38,435 nt of DNA from an uncultured Lachnospiraceae bacterium. GTDB taxonomy: Bacteria > Bacillota > Clostridia > Lachnospirales > Lachnospiraceae. The DNA lies in the NCBI GenBank assembly GCA_902765725.1, contig CACXAT010000033.1, forward strand, positions 1 to 38,435, written 5' to 3'. The notes beneath the pieces are model-generated. The model saw nothing but the letters and a program-made list of their open reading frames with translations. It did not search any database and was not told where the DNA came from. Position numbers and translations under genes: made by a program. Positions within the stretch are counted from its first letter, which is position 1. The number at the start of each line of letters is the position of its first letter. Shown one piece after another: positions 7,829 through 16,216 of this stretch.

Positions 7829-10800
7829 AAATTGCAGAAAGGCTATGAACTGCGGATCTGCCTGGATGTGGGCGATGATCTGGATGCTGGCGGCAATCCT
7901 TCAGGTCAGTACCGCCGCATGGGCAGGAGATACGGAGGCTGAAACCACGCTCTGGAGGATGGAAACGCTTCCTCAGACCGAAGCTGCATCCGGCCGGGGC
8001 ACAGAGCCCACAGAGGCACCGGAATCTTCAGAGGCGGCAGACGCTGCAGAGGCAATGGAATCTTCAGAGGCGGCAGACGATTCAGAGCCGGCGGAGCCCA
8101 CAGGACCGTCCTCCTCAGAGGTGCCTCAGATGCCAGGACAGCCGGAGTCTTCAGGGACATCGGAGATGTCAGAGCCCCCAGAGCCGGAAGGCTTCTATGA
8201 GGTTTCGGTGGATGAGATCCGTCCGGATCTTCCTGCGGAAGGAAGAATGTACGACGGGACGGACCGGATCGGACTGCAGTATGTTTCAAAGATCCGCCGC
8301 ACGGACAGCGGAAAGAAGGAAGATCCACCCGGGTACGGCATTCTGTGCAGAGCTCATCTTGACGGCTGTGATGTGGGAGAAAGACAGATCATCTATTCAT
8401 TTGAACTGCAGACCCGATGGCCGGATCACGTGAAACTGAAAGCCGGTCAGGTATATCCGGAGCTTACGGTGGAAGTGAAGAAGGCCGTTCTTCATGTCAC
8501 GATTCCGGACGGAACCAAGGCATATATGGACCCGCCGGATCTGGAGCATATCAGGTTCAGTGCAGACAGCAGCGTTCTGGTGACCGGCTTTGTGATGGAC
8601 AGTGAGGGAAGAGAAGTGATCCCGGAGGGATATGAGCCGCCCCGAATCACGGTGGATTCGCAGGCGCTGAAGCAGAACAGTCCCATGTATGAGCCGCAGG
8701 AGGATGAGGGGCAGGAAGATGGCGGTAAGGCAGACAGCGGCAGGGCAGATGGCGGCAGGGCAGCAGAAGGAGCGAAGGGCAGCGGATCTTCAGAAAAGAG
8801 GAAGGTCTGCCGTTATGAGGCGGCCCTGGTCCTGGAAAAGACACCGGAAGGAGAGGTCACGGGCAATCCGACGGCCAATTATGAATTCTGCTGCATCCCC
8901 GGAGATGAGAGATATGTTCCGGGATGCGTGACCGTCACAGAGGGAGAGATCGAGTCTGGCGAAGAATATACAGTCACCGGAGAAGAGGGGGCATACCTTC
9001 AGGACCAGGACCGGATCATTCTGAGGCAGGGATCCAGACTGTATGCAGAGCCGGTAAAAGGAGCCGGGTATAATACCGGCAGGACTTCAGAGGCGCTCTC
9101 TGGAGAGGGGATATTCACCTTCCGGCTCAGAAAGAAAGACCGGATGGGATTTGTGACTGCGGTATCCAGGGAGGGACAGATCCGGTACATCGCAGACGGC
9201 ACAGCCCCTGAGATCACACTATCTGCCGCAGGGGTGAAGGAGGGCGGAGGATTCCTGTACAGTGCTTCATCCCCCTCTGTATCTGTGAAGATCCCTGATG
9301 ATATGAGCGGCATACGATCAGTCCGGTACAGGATCCTGAAGGCTTCCCTGACGCCGGAGAACCTCTCCTGGCTCAGGTCCTCCGGCGCAGAGGGAATACT
9401 GAGCGCGGGCGCCTGGACACAGAGCGGATCTTCGGGGAGCGTCACGTTGTCTGAAGAGGGGATCTTCCGGGTCGAATTCGAGGCGACAGATGGCGTGGGG
9501 AACAGCAATCAGGCCAGAAGTGCCTGCATCATAGTGGATCACACCGCACCGGCTGTCACAGTGGAAGGGGTGTCAGATCAGGGCGCGGCAGCAGGGAAGG
9601 TAAGTATCACCGCATCCTGCTATGATGCTGCCTATGAGTCAGGGTCTCTGAGCGCAGCCCTGGAAGGCGGTCAGGGCGGACAGATCCCTGAGATGCAGAC
9701 CATCGAACACAGCAGTGTCGGAGCGGCGGTCCGCTTTGCCGACTTTAAGCACACTGCCCGGGCGGACGGCAGGTATACACTGACCGTGAAGGCCCGGGAT
9801 CTGGCGGGAAATGAGACAGTCAAAACGATTTCATTTTCCATAAACCGTTATGGCTCGTCGTACGGCCTGGGGAAGGGAACGAAGGAGGCACTTAAGACGT
9901 ATTACCATCGTCAGCCGTTTTCGGTCCGTTTCAAAGAAACAAACATCGACGAAGTGTCTTCGGCGAGGGTGGTGATTCGCAGAGGATCCTCTCTTCGTGA
10001 ACTGACTCCCGGTGACGGGACTTTGTCATGCAGGACAACATACAGCAGTGACGGATACCGGTATACATATACCGTTTCGCAGAGTGCCTTTCTGGAGGAG
10101 GGGTACTATGAGGTGATCCTGTTTACCTCGGACAGGGCAGGGAATTCATCGGACAGTGCCTCCCAGGGAATCCCGGTACGGTTTGCAGTCGACCGGACAC
10201 CGCCGCAGTGCCTGATCACAGGGATCGTGTCAGGAGAAAGGTACGAAAACGGTCCTCTTACGGCGGTTGCCGAGGTCAGGGACAATCTGGCAGCTGCAGG
10301 GGCATGGATCTACAAAGACGCGGTTTTGTACAGGGCGCTGGATGGAGATGCGCTGTCCGGGACGGAAGGCATGATCAAACTGAGTTTTGATCCGAAGAAG
10401 GAATGGCAGACGCTGCAGATCTGCGTGAGGGACCTGGCGGGCAATGAGTACTGGACAACGGAGCTGGAGTTTCTGGTTGCCGGCAGGAGCATGAGGGGCA
10501 GTGAGGCGCCGGAAAGAAAGCGACTTACCGCGCAGCAGGTGTCCCTGGCCTGTAAATGGATAAAAACCTGGCAGGGAAGATTTCGGAGGCTGTTTCTGTC
10601 ACATTCCGCACCGAAGAAGGCTGTACGGAGGAAGTCCTTACAGGGGACAGTGGAAGTGGCCGAAGGGCAGGTTACAGGAGAGATGCCTGCACGTTCTTCC
10701 GGACCGGGACGCAGGGCAGCAGTCCTGGTTCTGATCCTCCTTTTCGGGTTGACCGCTCTGCGGCCGGCATGTAAGATTTTCTCTGAAGCCAGAAGAGGAC

Positions 10801-10868
10801 CTGAACTGCGGTCGCGGGAGGGAGAATGGAAGGATGACAGGAAACAGAAGATGGATCCATTATCTTAA
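7821..10868 (+). CDS. Large secreted/membrane-anchored Ig-like repeat protein
   Basis: 1015 residues from the ATG at 7821 (GGGAGG at 7808-7813). N-terminal signal peptide: basic start, hydrophobic core, cleavage probably after AAWA. Then an acidic Glu/Ser/Pro/Ala-rich spacer (about 40-125), a region without a recognised family, a Gly/Asp-rich linker with three 5-residue repeats, and at least three bacterial Ig-like modules starting with DGTAPEI, DHTAPAV and DRTPPQC and ending in phrases such as DLAGNE. A hydrophobic helix lies about 30-50 residues before the end, followed by a charged tail; there is no LPXTG sortase signal. Likely surface-exposed with a cytoplasmic tail. It overlaps the kinase gene by 8 bp and the CPBP gene by 35 bp. 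Function unknown; adhesion or stress sensing are guesses. Confidence 0.82.
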   Translation: MNRNCRKAMNCGSAWMWAMIWMLAAILQVSTAAWAGDTEAETTLWRMETLPQTEAASGRGTEPTEAPESSEAADAAEAMESSEAADDSEPAEPTGPSSSEVPQMPGQPESSGTSEMSEPPEPEGFYEVSVDEIRPDLPAEGRMYDGTDRIGLQYVSKIRRTDSGKKEDPPGYGILCRAHLDGCDVGERQIIYSFELQTRWPDHVKLKAGQVYPELTVEVKKAVLHVTIPDGTKAYMDPPDLEHIRFSADSSVLVTGFVMDSEGREVIPEGYEPPRITVDSQALKQNSPMYEPQEDEGQEDGGKADSGRADGGRAAEGAKGSGSSEKRKVCRYEAALVLEKTPEGEVTGNPTANYEFCCIPGDERYVPGCVTVTEGEIESGEEYTVTGEEGAYLQDQDRIILRQGSRLYAEPVKGAGYNTGRTSEALSGEGIFTFRLRKKDRMGFVTAVSREGQIRYIADGTAPEITLSAAGVKEGGGFLYSASSPSVSVKIPDDMSGIRSVRYRILKASLTPENLSWLRSSGAEGILSAGAWTQSGSSGSVTLSEEGIFRVEFEATDGVGNSNQARSACIIVDHTAPAVTVEGVSDQGAAAGKVSITASCYDAAYESGSLSAALEGGQGGQIPEMQTIEHSSVGAAVRFADFKHTARADGRYTLTVKARDLAGNETVKTISFSINRYGSSYGLGKGTKEALKTYYHRQPFSVRFKETNIDEVSSARVVIRRGSSLRELTPGDGTLSCRTTYSSDGYRYTYTVSQSAFLEEGYYEVILFTSDRAGNSSDSASQGIPVRFAVDRTPPQCLITGIVSGERYENGPLTAVAEVRDNLAAAGAWIYKDAVLYRALDGDALSGTEGMIKLSFDPKKEWQTLQICVRDLAGNEYWTTELEFLVAGRSMRGSEAPERKRLTAQQVSLACKWIKTWQGRFRRLFLSHSAPKKAVRRKSLQGTVEVAEGQVTGEMPARSSGPGRRAAVLVLILLFGLTALRPACKIFSEARRGPELRSREGEWKDDRKQKMDPLS
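8021..8079 (+). repeat. 23-bp direct repeat in the acidic spacer
   Basis: GGAATCTTCAGAGGCGGCAG plus three further bases (ACG) is present at 8021-8043 and identically at 8057-8079. It encodes the repeated ESSEAAD units of the surface protein spacer and is a site where length change by slippage is possible. Confidence 0.85.
8718..8762 (+). repeat. Three tandem 15-bp repeats in a linker
   Basis: Units at 8718-8732, 8733-8747 and 8748-8762 (type GATGGCGGCAGGGCA) encode DGGKA, DSGRA and DGGRA in the surface protein linker. Changes in copy number would keep the frame. Confidence 0.8.
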
Positions 10869-11280
10869 GCTGCTGTTTCTCGGAGCGGTCCTGTCCCTTG
10901 CCTGGGGTGTTTTCAGCACTGTGCTGCACCTGGACCGGTACTTTTCCGATGAAGCCCTGAGAAGCCTTTTTTCCATCAGCTTTCCCGGACAGATCGTACT
11001 CTATGGATTCGTCAGTCCTGTGGTTGAGGAAGTCCTGTTCCGCCAGCTTCTCTATACCCTGCTGAAAAAGGTCCTGCCATCCAGGACATCCGCCATCATC
11101 GCGTCTGCGGTCTTTGCCCTGTGGCATGGCAATTTGATCCAGGCTCTCTATGCATTTCCCATGGGACTGCTGTTTCAGTATCTGCTGGACAGAGACAAAA
11201 CGCTGATCAGCCCGGTCTGCTGCCACTGCGGCGCCAATCTGGCGGCAGTTTTCGCACAGGCCGCATTCTTTGGGGGATGA
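10834..11280 (+). CDS. CPBP (CAAX-like) family intramembrane glutamic endopeptidase, short form
   Basis: 148 residues and hydrophobic throughout. It carries the family's motifs: EEVLFR at 65-70 (paired glutamates and arginine), a WHGN box with H98 and N100, and H131-x3-N135 near the end. These make the membrane-embedded active site of CPBP/Rce1-like proteases. It is shorter than most family members (200-300 residues) and lacks several flanking helices. It starts inside the 3' end of the Ig-like protein gene (35 bp overlap), so the three genes form one operon. In other bacteria such proteins process peptides or give immunity to bacteriocins. Here cleavage of the neighbouring surface protein is conceivable but unproven. 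Confidence 0.85.
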   Translation: MTGNRRWIHYLKLLFLGAVLSLAWGVFSTVLHLDRYFSDEALRSLFSISFPGQIVLYGFVSPVVEEVLFRQLLYTLLKKVLPSRTSAIIASAVFALWHGNLIQALYAFPMGLLFQYLLDRDKTLISPVCCHCGANLAAVFAQAAFFGG

Positions 11281-11322
11281 TCCGGCATCTGCATTATTTT
11301 TCGGCAGACTGAATATATGTAT

Positions 11323-11351
11323 TTGACTTTTCTTATAGTGTCCGCTATTAT
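11323..11351 (+). promoter_or_regulatory. Predicted sigma-A promoter of glyA
   Basis: TTGACT (11323-11328), 17-bp spacer, TATTAT (11346-11351). The leader to the glyA start is about 45 bases with no riboswitch-like structure seen. Confidence 0.7.
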
Positions 11352-11403
11352 TGCTGAGGTTCGAGAGACTCCAGTAAGAGCAAGAAAAGGAGATTCGTTT
11401 TAT

Positions 11404-12579
11404 ATGTATTCAATCGAAGATGTCAGGAGGGAAGATCCGCAGATCGCTGAACTGATCGAGGCAGAAGTCACAAGACAGAACAGCCACATTGAACTGATCG
11501 CTTCCGAAAACTGGGTATCACATGCTGTCATGGCAGCTATGGGAAGCCCACTTACCAATAAGTATGCGGAAGGACTTCCAAAACATCGTTTCTACGGTGG
11601 GTGCAGTGTTGTTGACGAGGTAGAGAATATCGCGCGCGACAGGGCCAAGGAACTGTTTGGCTGCACATGGGCCAATGTTCAGCCCCACTCCGGTGCGCAG
11701 GCGAACATGGCAGTGGAGTTTGCTCTGCTCAAGCCGGGCGATACATATATGGGAATGAATCTTTCTGAGGGCGGACACCTCTCACACGGAAGCCCCGCGA
11801 ATTTCTCCGGAACCTATTTCAACGTGGTTCCCTATGGAGTGACGGAAGATGGCTTCATCGATTATGATGAGGTGGAGCGGATCGCGAAGGAGTGCAGGCC
11901 GAAGCTGATCATCTGCGGAGCCAGCGCCTACGGAAGAACGATCGATTTCAAGAGATTCCGTGAGATCGCGGATGAGGTCGGAGCGTACCTGATGGCAGAC
12001 ATTGCCCATATCGCAGGTCTGGTAGCTTCCGGAGTTCATCCCAGCCCGTTCCCCTATGCCCATGTCGTGACGACCACGACCCATAAAACTCTCCGCGGAC
12101 CGCGCGGAGGCCTGATCCTGTCATCGGCAGAGTTCGGCAAGGAGCATAAGCTCAACAGAGGCCTGTTCCCGGGAATCCAGGGCGGACCGCTGGAGCATGT
12201 GATCGCGGCCAAGGCAGTCTGCTTCAAGGAAGCAATGCAGCCTGAGTTCAAAGAATACTGTGAGCAGATCGTCAAGAATGCCAAGGCGCTCGCGGGCGGA
12301 CTGATGAAGAGAGGAATCGACATCGTTTCCGGCGGTACGGACAATCACCTGATGCTGGTTGACCTGAGATCGGTCGGCAAGACTGGCGCGGAGGTGGAAG
12401 AGGCTCTGGACGCGGTTGGAATCACAGCCAATAAGAACACGGTTCCGAGGGATCCGAGATCCCCGTTCGTGACATCCGGCTTAAGACTCGGTACACCCAG
12501 CGTGACAACCAGAGGCATGAATACGGAAGATATGGACCGGATTGCCGAGGCGATAGACAGATCATCCAGGGAATCGTGA
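11404..12579 (+). CDS. glyA: Serine hydroxymethyltransferase with altered C-terminus
   Basis: PLP enzyme that converts serine and tetrahydrofolate to glycine and methylene-THF. The start at 11404 is chosen for AAAGGAGA at 11386-11393; the frame is open further upstream, but that part is leader. PLP-binding K228 lies in [16 protein letters not shown], and the substrate-loop sequence [14 protein letters not shown] is intact. At 391 residues it is about 20 short of the family. Its last residues (DRSSRES) are atypical, whereas another frame from about 12558 to 12599 reads [14 protein letters not shown] then stop, which is the normal family ending. A deletion of roughly 45-50 nt that broke the frame near 12555, or an assembly error, explains this. 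The core active site is untouched. Confidence 0.95.
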   Translation: MYSIEDVRREDPQIAELIEAEVTRQNSHIELIASENWVSHAVMAAMGSPLTNKYAEGLPKHRFYGGCSVVDEVENIARDRAKELFGCTWANVQPHSGAQANMAVEFALLKPGDTYMGMNLSEGGHLSHGSPANFSGTYFNVVPYGVTEDGFIDYDEVERIAKECRPKLIICGASAYGRTIDFKRFREIADEVGAYLMADIAHIAGLVASGVHPSPFPYAHVVTTTTHKTLRGPRGGLILSSAEFGKEHKLNRGLFPGIQGGPLEHVIAAKAVCFKEAMQPEFKEYCEQIVKNAKALAGGLMKRGIDIVSGGTDNHLMLVDLRSVGKTGAEVEEALDAVGITANKNTVPRDPRSPFVTSGLRLGTPSVTTRGMNTEDMDRIAEAIDRSSRES

Positions 12580-12619
12580 AAAAGTACCCGCTCAGCTAAA
12601 CAGCATACGGCATAGAGTA

Positions 12620-12652
12620 CAGTACGGCGCTGCGGCGCCGTGCTGTGTTTTT
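12620..12652 (+). terminator. Intrinsic terminator of glyA
   Basis: An 11-bp GC-rich stem (CAGTACGGCGC with GCGCCGTGCTG, one G-T pair), loop TGCG, then T5 at 12648-12652. Confidence 0.88.
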
Positions 12653-12660
12653 CATTCAGC

Positions 12661-12686
12661 GGACTGTGCAGTCATTTTGACAGTCC
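12661..12686. promoter_or_regulatory. Inverted repeat overlapping the -35 of the GT2-GtrA gene
   Basis: Perfect 7-bp arms GGACTGT (12661-12667) and ACAGTCC (12680-12686), with a further CAGTC half-site at 12669-12673 that pairs with the left arm. The right arm covers the -35 TTGACA, as expected for a repressor operator. The binding protein is unknown. Confidence 0.4.
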
Positions 12687-12705
12687 ATGTCCTTTTTGCT
12701 ATAGT
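12677..12705 (+). promoter_or_regulatory. Predicted strong sigma-A promoter of the GT2-GtrA gene
   Basis: Perfect TTGACA (12677-12682), 17-bp spacer, extended -10 TGC-TATAGT (TATAGT at 12700-12705). Confidence 0.75.
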
Positions 12706-12756
12706 TATTATACCTATGAAGAAAAGACAGCCGAGCAGATGAAAGGAGGAACAGAT

Positions 12757-13953
12757 ATGGGAACAAACGCAGTGATCGTTATCCCGGCCCTGAATCCGCC
12801 TTTATCGCTTGTGAATTATGTTGGCAGCCTTATGGACCGGGGATTTTCCAGATTTATCATCGTCAATGACGGAAGCCGCACGGACAAGCTGCCTGTTTTT
12901 ATGAAACTGAAGCGTCTCGGCGCGGTAGTGGTTGATCATGAGATGAACAGGGGGCAGGGCGCTGCCCTGCGCACCGGTTTCCAGTATTATCTGGATCATT
13001 ATCAGGGGGAAGCGGACGGTGTGATCACACTGAACGCAGACCGCCAGATCTATCCGGAGGATGTGGAGAAGGTTGCGTCTTCCCTGCACAATGAGCAGGC
13101 GATGGGATCCTTCGCGCTGGTGGTCGGGACCCGTGACCTGAACGGAAAACTGGTGGGGGATTATGATTACCGCATGGGCGGGATCATGAAGCTGCTCTAT
13201 CACATGCTGATGGGTGTCCGCCTCAATGACCCGCTGTCAGGCGTGTTCGGCATCCCGGATCTGAGGGTGCGCCAGTGTGTTGACATAGAAGGAGACGGGT
13301 ATGCCTATGCGACCTCTCTGACCATGTCCTTTGAGAAGATCGGATTCCTGCAGGTGCCGATCGAATATGTGCTGTATGAGGAGGGTGTGGAGAAGACCTT
13401 CCAGAAGGTGGCGGACACCATCCGGATCCTGTACACGATCTTCAAGAAGTTTATCCTGTACTCGATCACCTCGGTCAGCGCTTCGATACTGGATGTCATC
13501 ATGTTCAGTATCTTCACCGGGATCACATTCAGGGGCAAACCGTTTGCGATCATATATGGTACGGTCCTCGCGAGACTGATCTCCGCTTCGGCCAACTATC
13601 TGCTGACGAAGCATTTTGTATTCCACTTTAAGTCAGATTCCGCGCAGGGAAACACCAAGAGCGCCGGAGCATTCATGATCCTGTCGGCAGCGCAGTGTAT
13701 GTGCTCCGCTCTGGCGGTTACCGCCATGAAGGCGCTGCTCGGAGGAAGCGCGGTAGGCTTTAAGGTCCTGGTAGATATGACGCTGTTCTTTGTCAGCTAC
13801 AAACTGCAGCATAAGTACATATTCAAGGATGACAGGAAGAAGGAAGACCCGGAGCTGGAAGAGCAGAAGAAGCTCGCCCAGAAGCATGCCCAGGAAGAAG
13901 GACCTGCCGGGACTGCGATCGCGGAAGGACAGAACAATCCGGATCAGGCATGA
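12757..13953 (+). CDS. Fused glycosyltransferase family 2 and GtrA-like membrane protein
   Basis: 398 residues from the ATG at 12757 (AAAGGAGGA just upstream). Residues 1-225 form a GT-A fold transferase of the dolichol-phosphate mannose synthase type: IIVNDGS for nucleotide binding, MNRGQGAALRTGF, and NADRQ in place of the usual DADGQ, with D retained for metal binding. From about residue 230, four hydrophobic segments (FILYSITS, IIYGTVLARLISASANY, AFMILSAAQCMCSALAV, TLFFVSYKLQHKYIF) match GtrA, a flippase-like family for lipid-linked sugars. The charged tail (~35 residues) is probably cytosolic. Likely makes and flips a polyprenyl-phosphate sugar for wall or polysaccharide glycosylation; the sugar is unknown. 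Transcribed alone from a strong promoter. Confidence 0.88.
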   Translation: MGTNAVIVIPALNPPLSLVNYVGSLMDRGFSRFIIVNDGSRTDKLPVFMKLKRLGAVVVDHEMNRGQGAALRTGFQYYLDHYQGEADGVITLNADRQIYPEDVEKVASSLHNEQAMGSFALVVGTRDLNGKLVGDYDYRMGGIMKLLYHMLMGVRLNDPLSGVFGIPDLRVRQCVDIEGDGYAYATSLTMSFEKIGFLQVPIEYVLYEEGVEKTFQKVADTIRILYTIFKKFILYSITSVSASILDVIMFSIFTGITFRGKPFAIIYGTVLARLISASANYLLTKHFVFHFKSDSAQGNTKSAGAFMILSAAQCMCSALAVTAMKALLGGSAVGFKVLVDMTLFFVSYKLQHKYIFKDDRKKEDPELEEQKKLAQKHAQEEGPAGTAIAEGQNNPDQA

Positions 13954-13979
13954 ACCATACAATTACAAATACGGCTATT

Positions 13980-14010
13980 AAAAACAGGCAGCTTCCATTC
14001 GGAAGCTGCC
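13980..14010 (-). terminator. Terminator of the CoA-transferase gene, between convergent genes
   Basis: Perfect 10-bp stem (GGCAGCTTCC with GGAAGCTGCC) and loop ATTC. On the - strand it is followed by a T-run (A5 at 13980-13984 on +). It probably also slows + strand transcription from the GT2-GtrA gene, though that side has no clear T-run. Confidence 0.85.
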
Positions 14011-14060
14011 TGACGTATTTTCTGAAGATTGTTTATCTGACGTATTTCCCACAGAACGGT

Positions 14061-15395
14061 TTACCGTTTATTGGAGCGCACCCATATGTTCTGCCTGTCT
14101 GCCTCGCGGATCAGCTCATCACGGAACTGGGGATGGGCGATCGAGATCAGCCGCTCCGCCCTCTCCCAGGTGGTAAGTCCGACCAGGTTCACGACTCCGT
14201 ATTCGGTGACGATGAAGTAGGCCTGGCTTCTCGGATCAGTGATAATGTCTCCTGAAAAATGAGGCACTATGTTCGAGGTCCGGTTTCCTTTCTTGTCAAC
14301 GAAGGAGGAGGTCATGCAGATGAAGGATTTTCCTCCGCGGGAGATGGAGGCTCCGGTCAGGAAGTCCAGCTGTCCTCCCGTGCCGCTGATCTGCCGCTGT
14401 CCAACGCTCTCGGCGCAGATCTGTCCGTACAGATCCACGGCGATGCAGTTATTGATGGAGATCATATTGTCGATCTGTCCGATGATATATGGATCATTGA
14501 TGTAGCTGAGCGGACAGGCCATGATGCCCGGATTGTTATTGACCCACTCATAGAGAGGCTTCGATCCGAATACCATACCGGCAGCTCCTTTGCCCCGGTG
14601 CATCTGGATATTGCGGTTTGTGAGCTTTCCGGCTTTGAACAGCTCATAGTAAGCATCCCCGCACAGCTCTGTATGCATGCCCAGATCCTCCAGGTCGGAC
14701 TCGGCAAGACGTTTGCCGATGATGTTGGGCATGTTGCCGATCCCCAGCTGGAGCGTAGCGCCTGAGGGGATGTAGGGGATGATATGATCCGCGATCTGAA
14801 GGTCTTCCGGCGAAGGCGTCCCCAGGGGAAGCTCATAGAGCGGCTCGTGTTTTCCCTCCACCACATAGTCGACCTCGGATATATGTATGGTCTCGTCGAA
14901 GCCGCCCAGAATGCGGGGAAGGTTCTCATTTACCTCGACAATCACAAAATCAGCCTTCTCCAGGATTCCGCGGGCAACGCCGGTCGCGCAGGACAGATTA
15001 AAATAACCGTGCTCGTCCATGGGAGTCACAGACATCATGGCGACATTGACCGTCAGAAAGTGCTTATAGTATTCGACGACCTGTCGGAAGATCATGGGAA
15101 TGAAGTTGCACAGGCCACGGTCGCACAGAGACCTCTCGTACGCGGAGAAGTGCCAGCTGTTATAGATGAAATGAGTTCGCGAGGGGTCACACTCGGCAAC
15201 CATGATGGGTCCGAACATCAGATTGCCGCGGATCTTGACATCTGTGAGTTCGTCCCGTCTTCCGGCGAGGGCCCTGTCCAGCAGCGCAGGATGTCCCAGA
15301 TTGGAAGTGTAATCGATCCAGTCTCCGCTTTTTACAACCTTGACAGCCTCTTCGGGTGTCCTGAGCTTAGAGCGGTATTCATCATATATATTCAT
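14061..15395 (-). CDS. Acetyl-CoA hydrolase/transferase family, But/4-hydroxybutyrate CoA-transferase-like
   Basis: 444 residues. Moves CoA between an acyl-CoA and a carboxylate such as acetate through a glutamyl-CoA intermediate. Visible: LQLGIGNMPN at 215-224 (oxyanion loop), HTE at 241-243 with the expected catalytic E243, and GTGGQLDF in the C-terminal domain, typical of butyryl-CoA:acetate CoA-transferases of gut Clostridia. Length matches that group (about 440-448). Butyrate, 4-hydroxybutyrate, propionate or another acid could be the substrate; no butyrate pathway genes are nearby. The start has GGAAAGGGAAA upstream. The DUF402 gene lies 51 bp upstream with a terminator between them, so a separate promoter or read-through is needed. 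Confidence 0.88.
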   Translation of the reverse strand: MNIYDEYRSKLRTPEEAVKVVKSGDWIDYTSNLGHPALLDRALAGRRDELTDVKIRGNLMFGPIMVAECDPSRTHFIYNSWHFSAYERSLCDRGLCNFIPMIFRQVVEYYKHFLTVNVAMMSVTPMDEHGYFNLSCATGVARGILEKADFVIVEVNENLPRILGGFDETIHISEVDYVVEGKHEPLYELPLGTPSPEDLQIADHIIPYIPSGATLQLGIGNMPNIIGKRLAESDLEDLGMHTELCGDAYYELFKAGKLTNRNIQMHRGKGAAGMVFGSKPLYEWVNNNPGIMACPLSYINDPYIIGQIDNMISINNCIAVDLYGQICAESVGQRQISGTGGQLDFLTGASISRGGKSFICMTSSFVDKKGNRTSNIVPHFSGDIITDPRSQAYFIVTEYGVVNLVGLTTWERAERLISIAHPQFRDELIREADRQNIWVRSNKR

Positions 15396-15430
15396 ACGCT
15401 TTCCCTTTCCTGACTTCAGAATCCGGATAG

Positions 15431-15466
15431 AAAAACGACCGCCGGCTCACGGGAGCCTGCGATCGT
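15431..15466 (-). terminator. Terminator of the DUF402 gene
   Basis: On the - strand, ACGATCGCAGGCTC pairs with GAGCCGGCGGTCGT (one mismatch, one G-T pair), loop CCGT, then T5. The hairpin covers the stop codon of the DUF402 gene. Confidence 0.7.
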
Positions 15467-15950
15467 TCTCTTCTGCTGTATTTACATATTTTTGCAGGGT
15501 ATCAAATGCTCCCTTGTATATGATTGTAAGAAGGCGGTCCAGATGGCGCAGCGCAGCCTGCAGCTCTTCGGGGGTGATCTTATGATCTCTCTGGGCGTCC
15601 GCCAGCTCGTCCAGATCGACGACCCGGACCCGTCCGTCGGGATAGACGACTACATCCGCCAGCAGATCCGTGAAGATGTACGTATCGACCCCGTCCTCCT
15701 CCGTCTTCTCTGTCTGGATGATGTCGCAGTACCAGCTGATCAGTCTGTCCTCATGGTCATAGAACTTGCTGACCTTGAAACCTCTCTCAAGAAAATAGCA
15801 GGAATACCCATGGGAGAGGGTCTTCTTGGGACGGATCGTATTCCACTTTGTGATGATCACGTCGTTGTCGCGCTGAAGCAGAATGTCATCCTTCAGAAAT
15901 ACACATTCTTCAGGAATAATGCGTTTGCGGTAGAGCTTTAAACCTTCCAT
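15447..15950 (-). CDS. DUF402 domain protein (FomD-like nucleoside diphosphate hydrolase family)
   Basis: 167 residues from the ATG at 15950, chosen because AAAGGAAG lies about 9 bases upstream; another ATG at 15998 has no ribosome binding site. The core YIFTDLLADVVVYPDG followed by RVRVVDLDELADA is the DUF402 signature. The family includes FomD and TtdD/Ntdp-like proteins that hydrolyse nucleoside di- or triphosphates with metal bound by the acidic cluster. Conserved acids (D in LLADVVV, D in VVDLDEL) and a Trp/Lys/Arg-rich N-terminal barrel are present. The exact substrate is not predictable. It is divergent from galT and has its own promoter. Confidence 0.85.
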   Translation of the reverse strand: MEGLKLYRKRIIPEECVFLKDDILLQRDNDVIITKWNTIRPKKTLSHGYSCYFLERGFKVSKFYDHEDRLISWYCDIIQTEKTEEDGVDTYIFTDLLADVVVYPDGRVRVVDLDELADAQRDHKITPEELQAALRHLDRLLTIIYKGAFDTLQKYVNTAEENDRRLP

Positions 15951-16013
15951 AAGTATGATCTTCCTTTGCTGCAGGTCCCGGATGCCAGTTTGCTTCATAA
16001 AAAAGATAAAACT

Positions 16014-16042
16014 ATTGTAGGATAACCGGATGGGTTTGTAAA
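16014..16042 (-). promoter_or_regulatory. Predicted sigma-A promoter of the DUF402 gene
   Basis: On the - strand TTTACA (16037-16042), 17-bp spacer, TACAAT (16014-16019). A 6-bp inverted repeat CCGGAT/ATCCGG (16026-16031 and 16042-16047) brackets the -35 box. Confidence 0.6.
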
Positions 16043-16106
16043 TCCGGGAAACGGGAAAAGCAGATACATTTTTCGCGCCGGCCGCATTTTCCGGCGGCTA
16101 TATCAC

Positions 16107-16136
16107 TTGCAGTATGCAGGGGCAGCGTGCTATGCT
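16107..16136 (+). promoter_or_regulatory. Predicted sigma-A promoter of galT
   Basis: TTGCAG (16107-16112), 18-bp spacer, extended -10 TGC-TATGCT (TATGCT at 16131-16136). The 265-bp divergent gap to DUF402 also holds a small CGCCGG/CCGGCG inverted repeat near 16077-16097; nothing else is seen there. Confidence 0.5.
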
Positions 16137-16216
16137 GTTACGGAAACTGTCCCGGGGCTTAGGAAGGTCCGGGGGGCGGCAGATTTTGAGAAAAATGAAA
16201 GGATAGTGAGACTGAT

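Noticed and set aside
11317..11403. Upstream extension of GlyA
   Set aside because: This stretch holds the promoter and leader; the conserved protein begins at 11404 after a good AAAGGAGA site.
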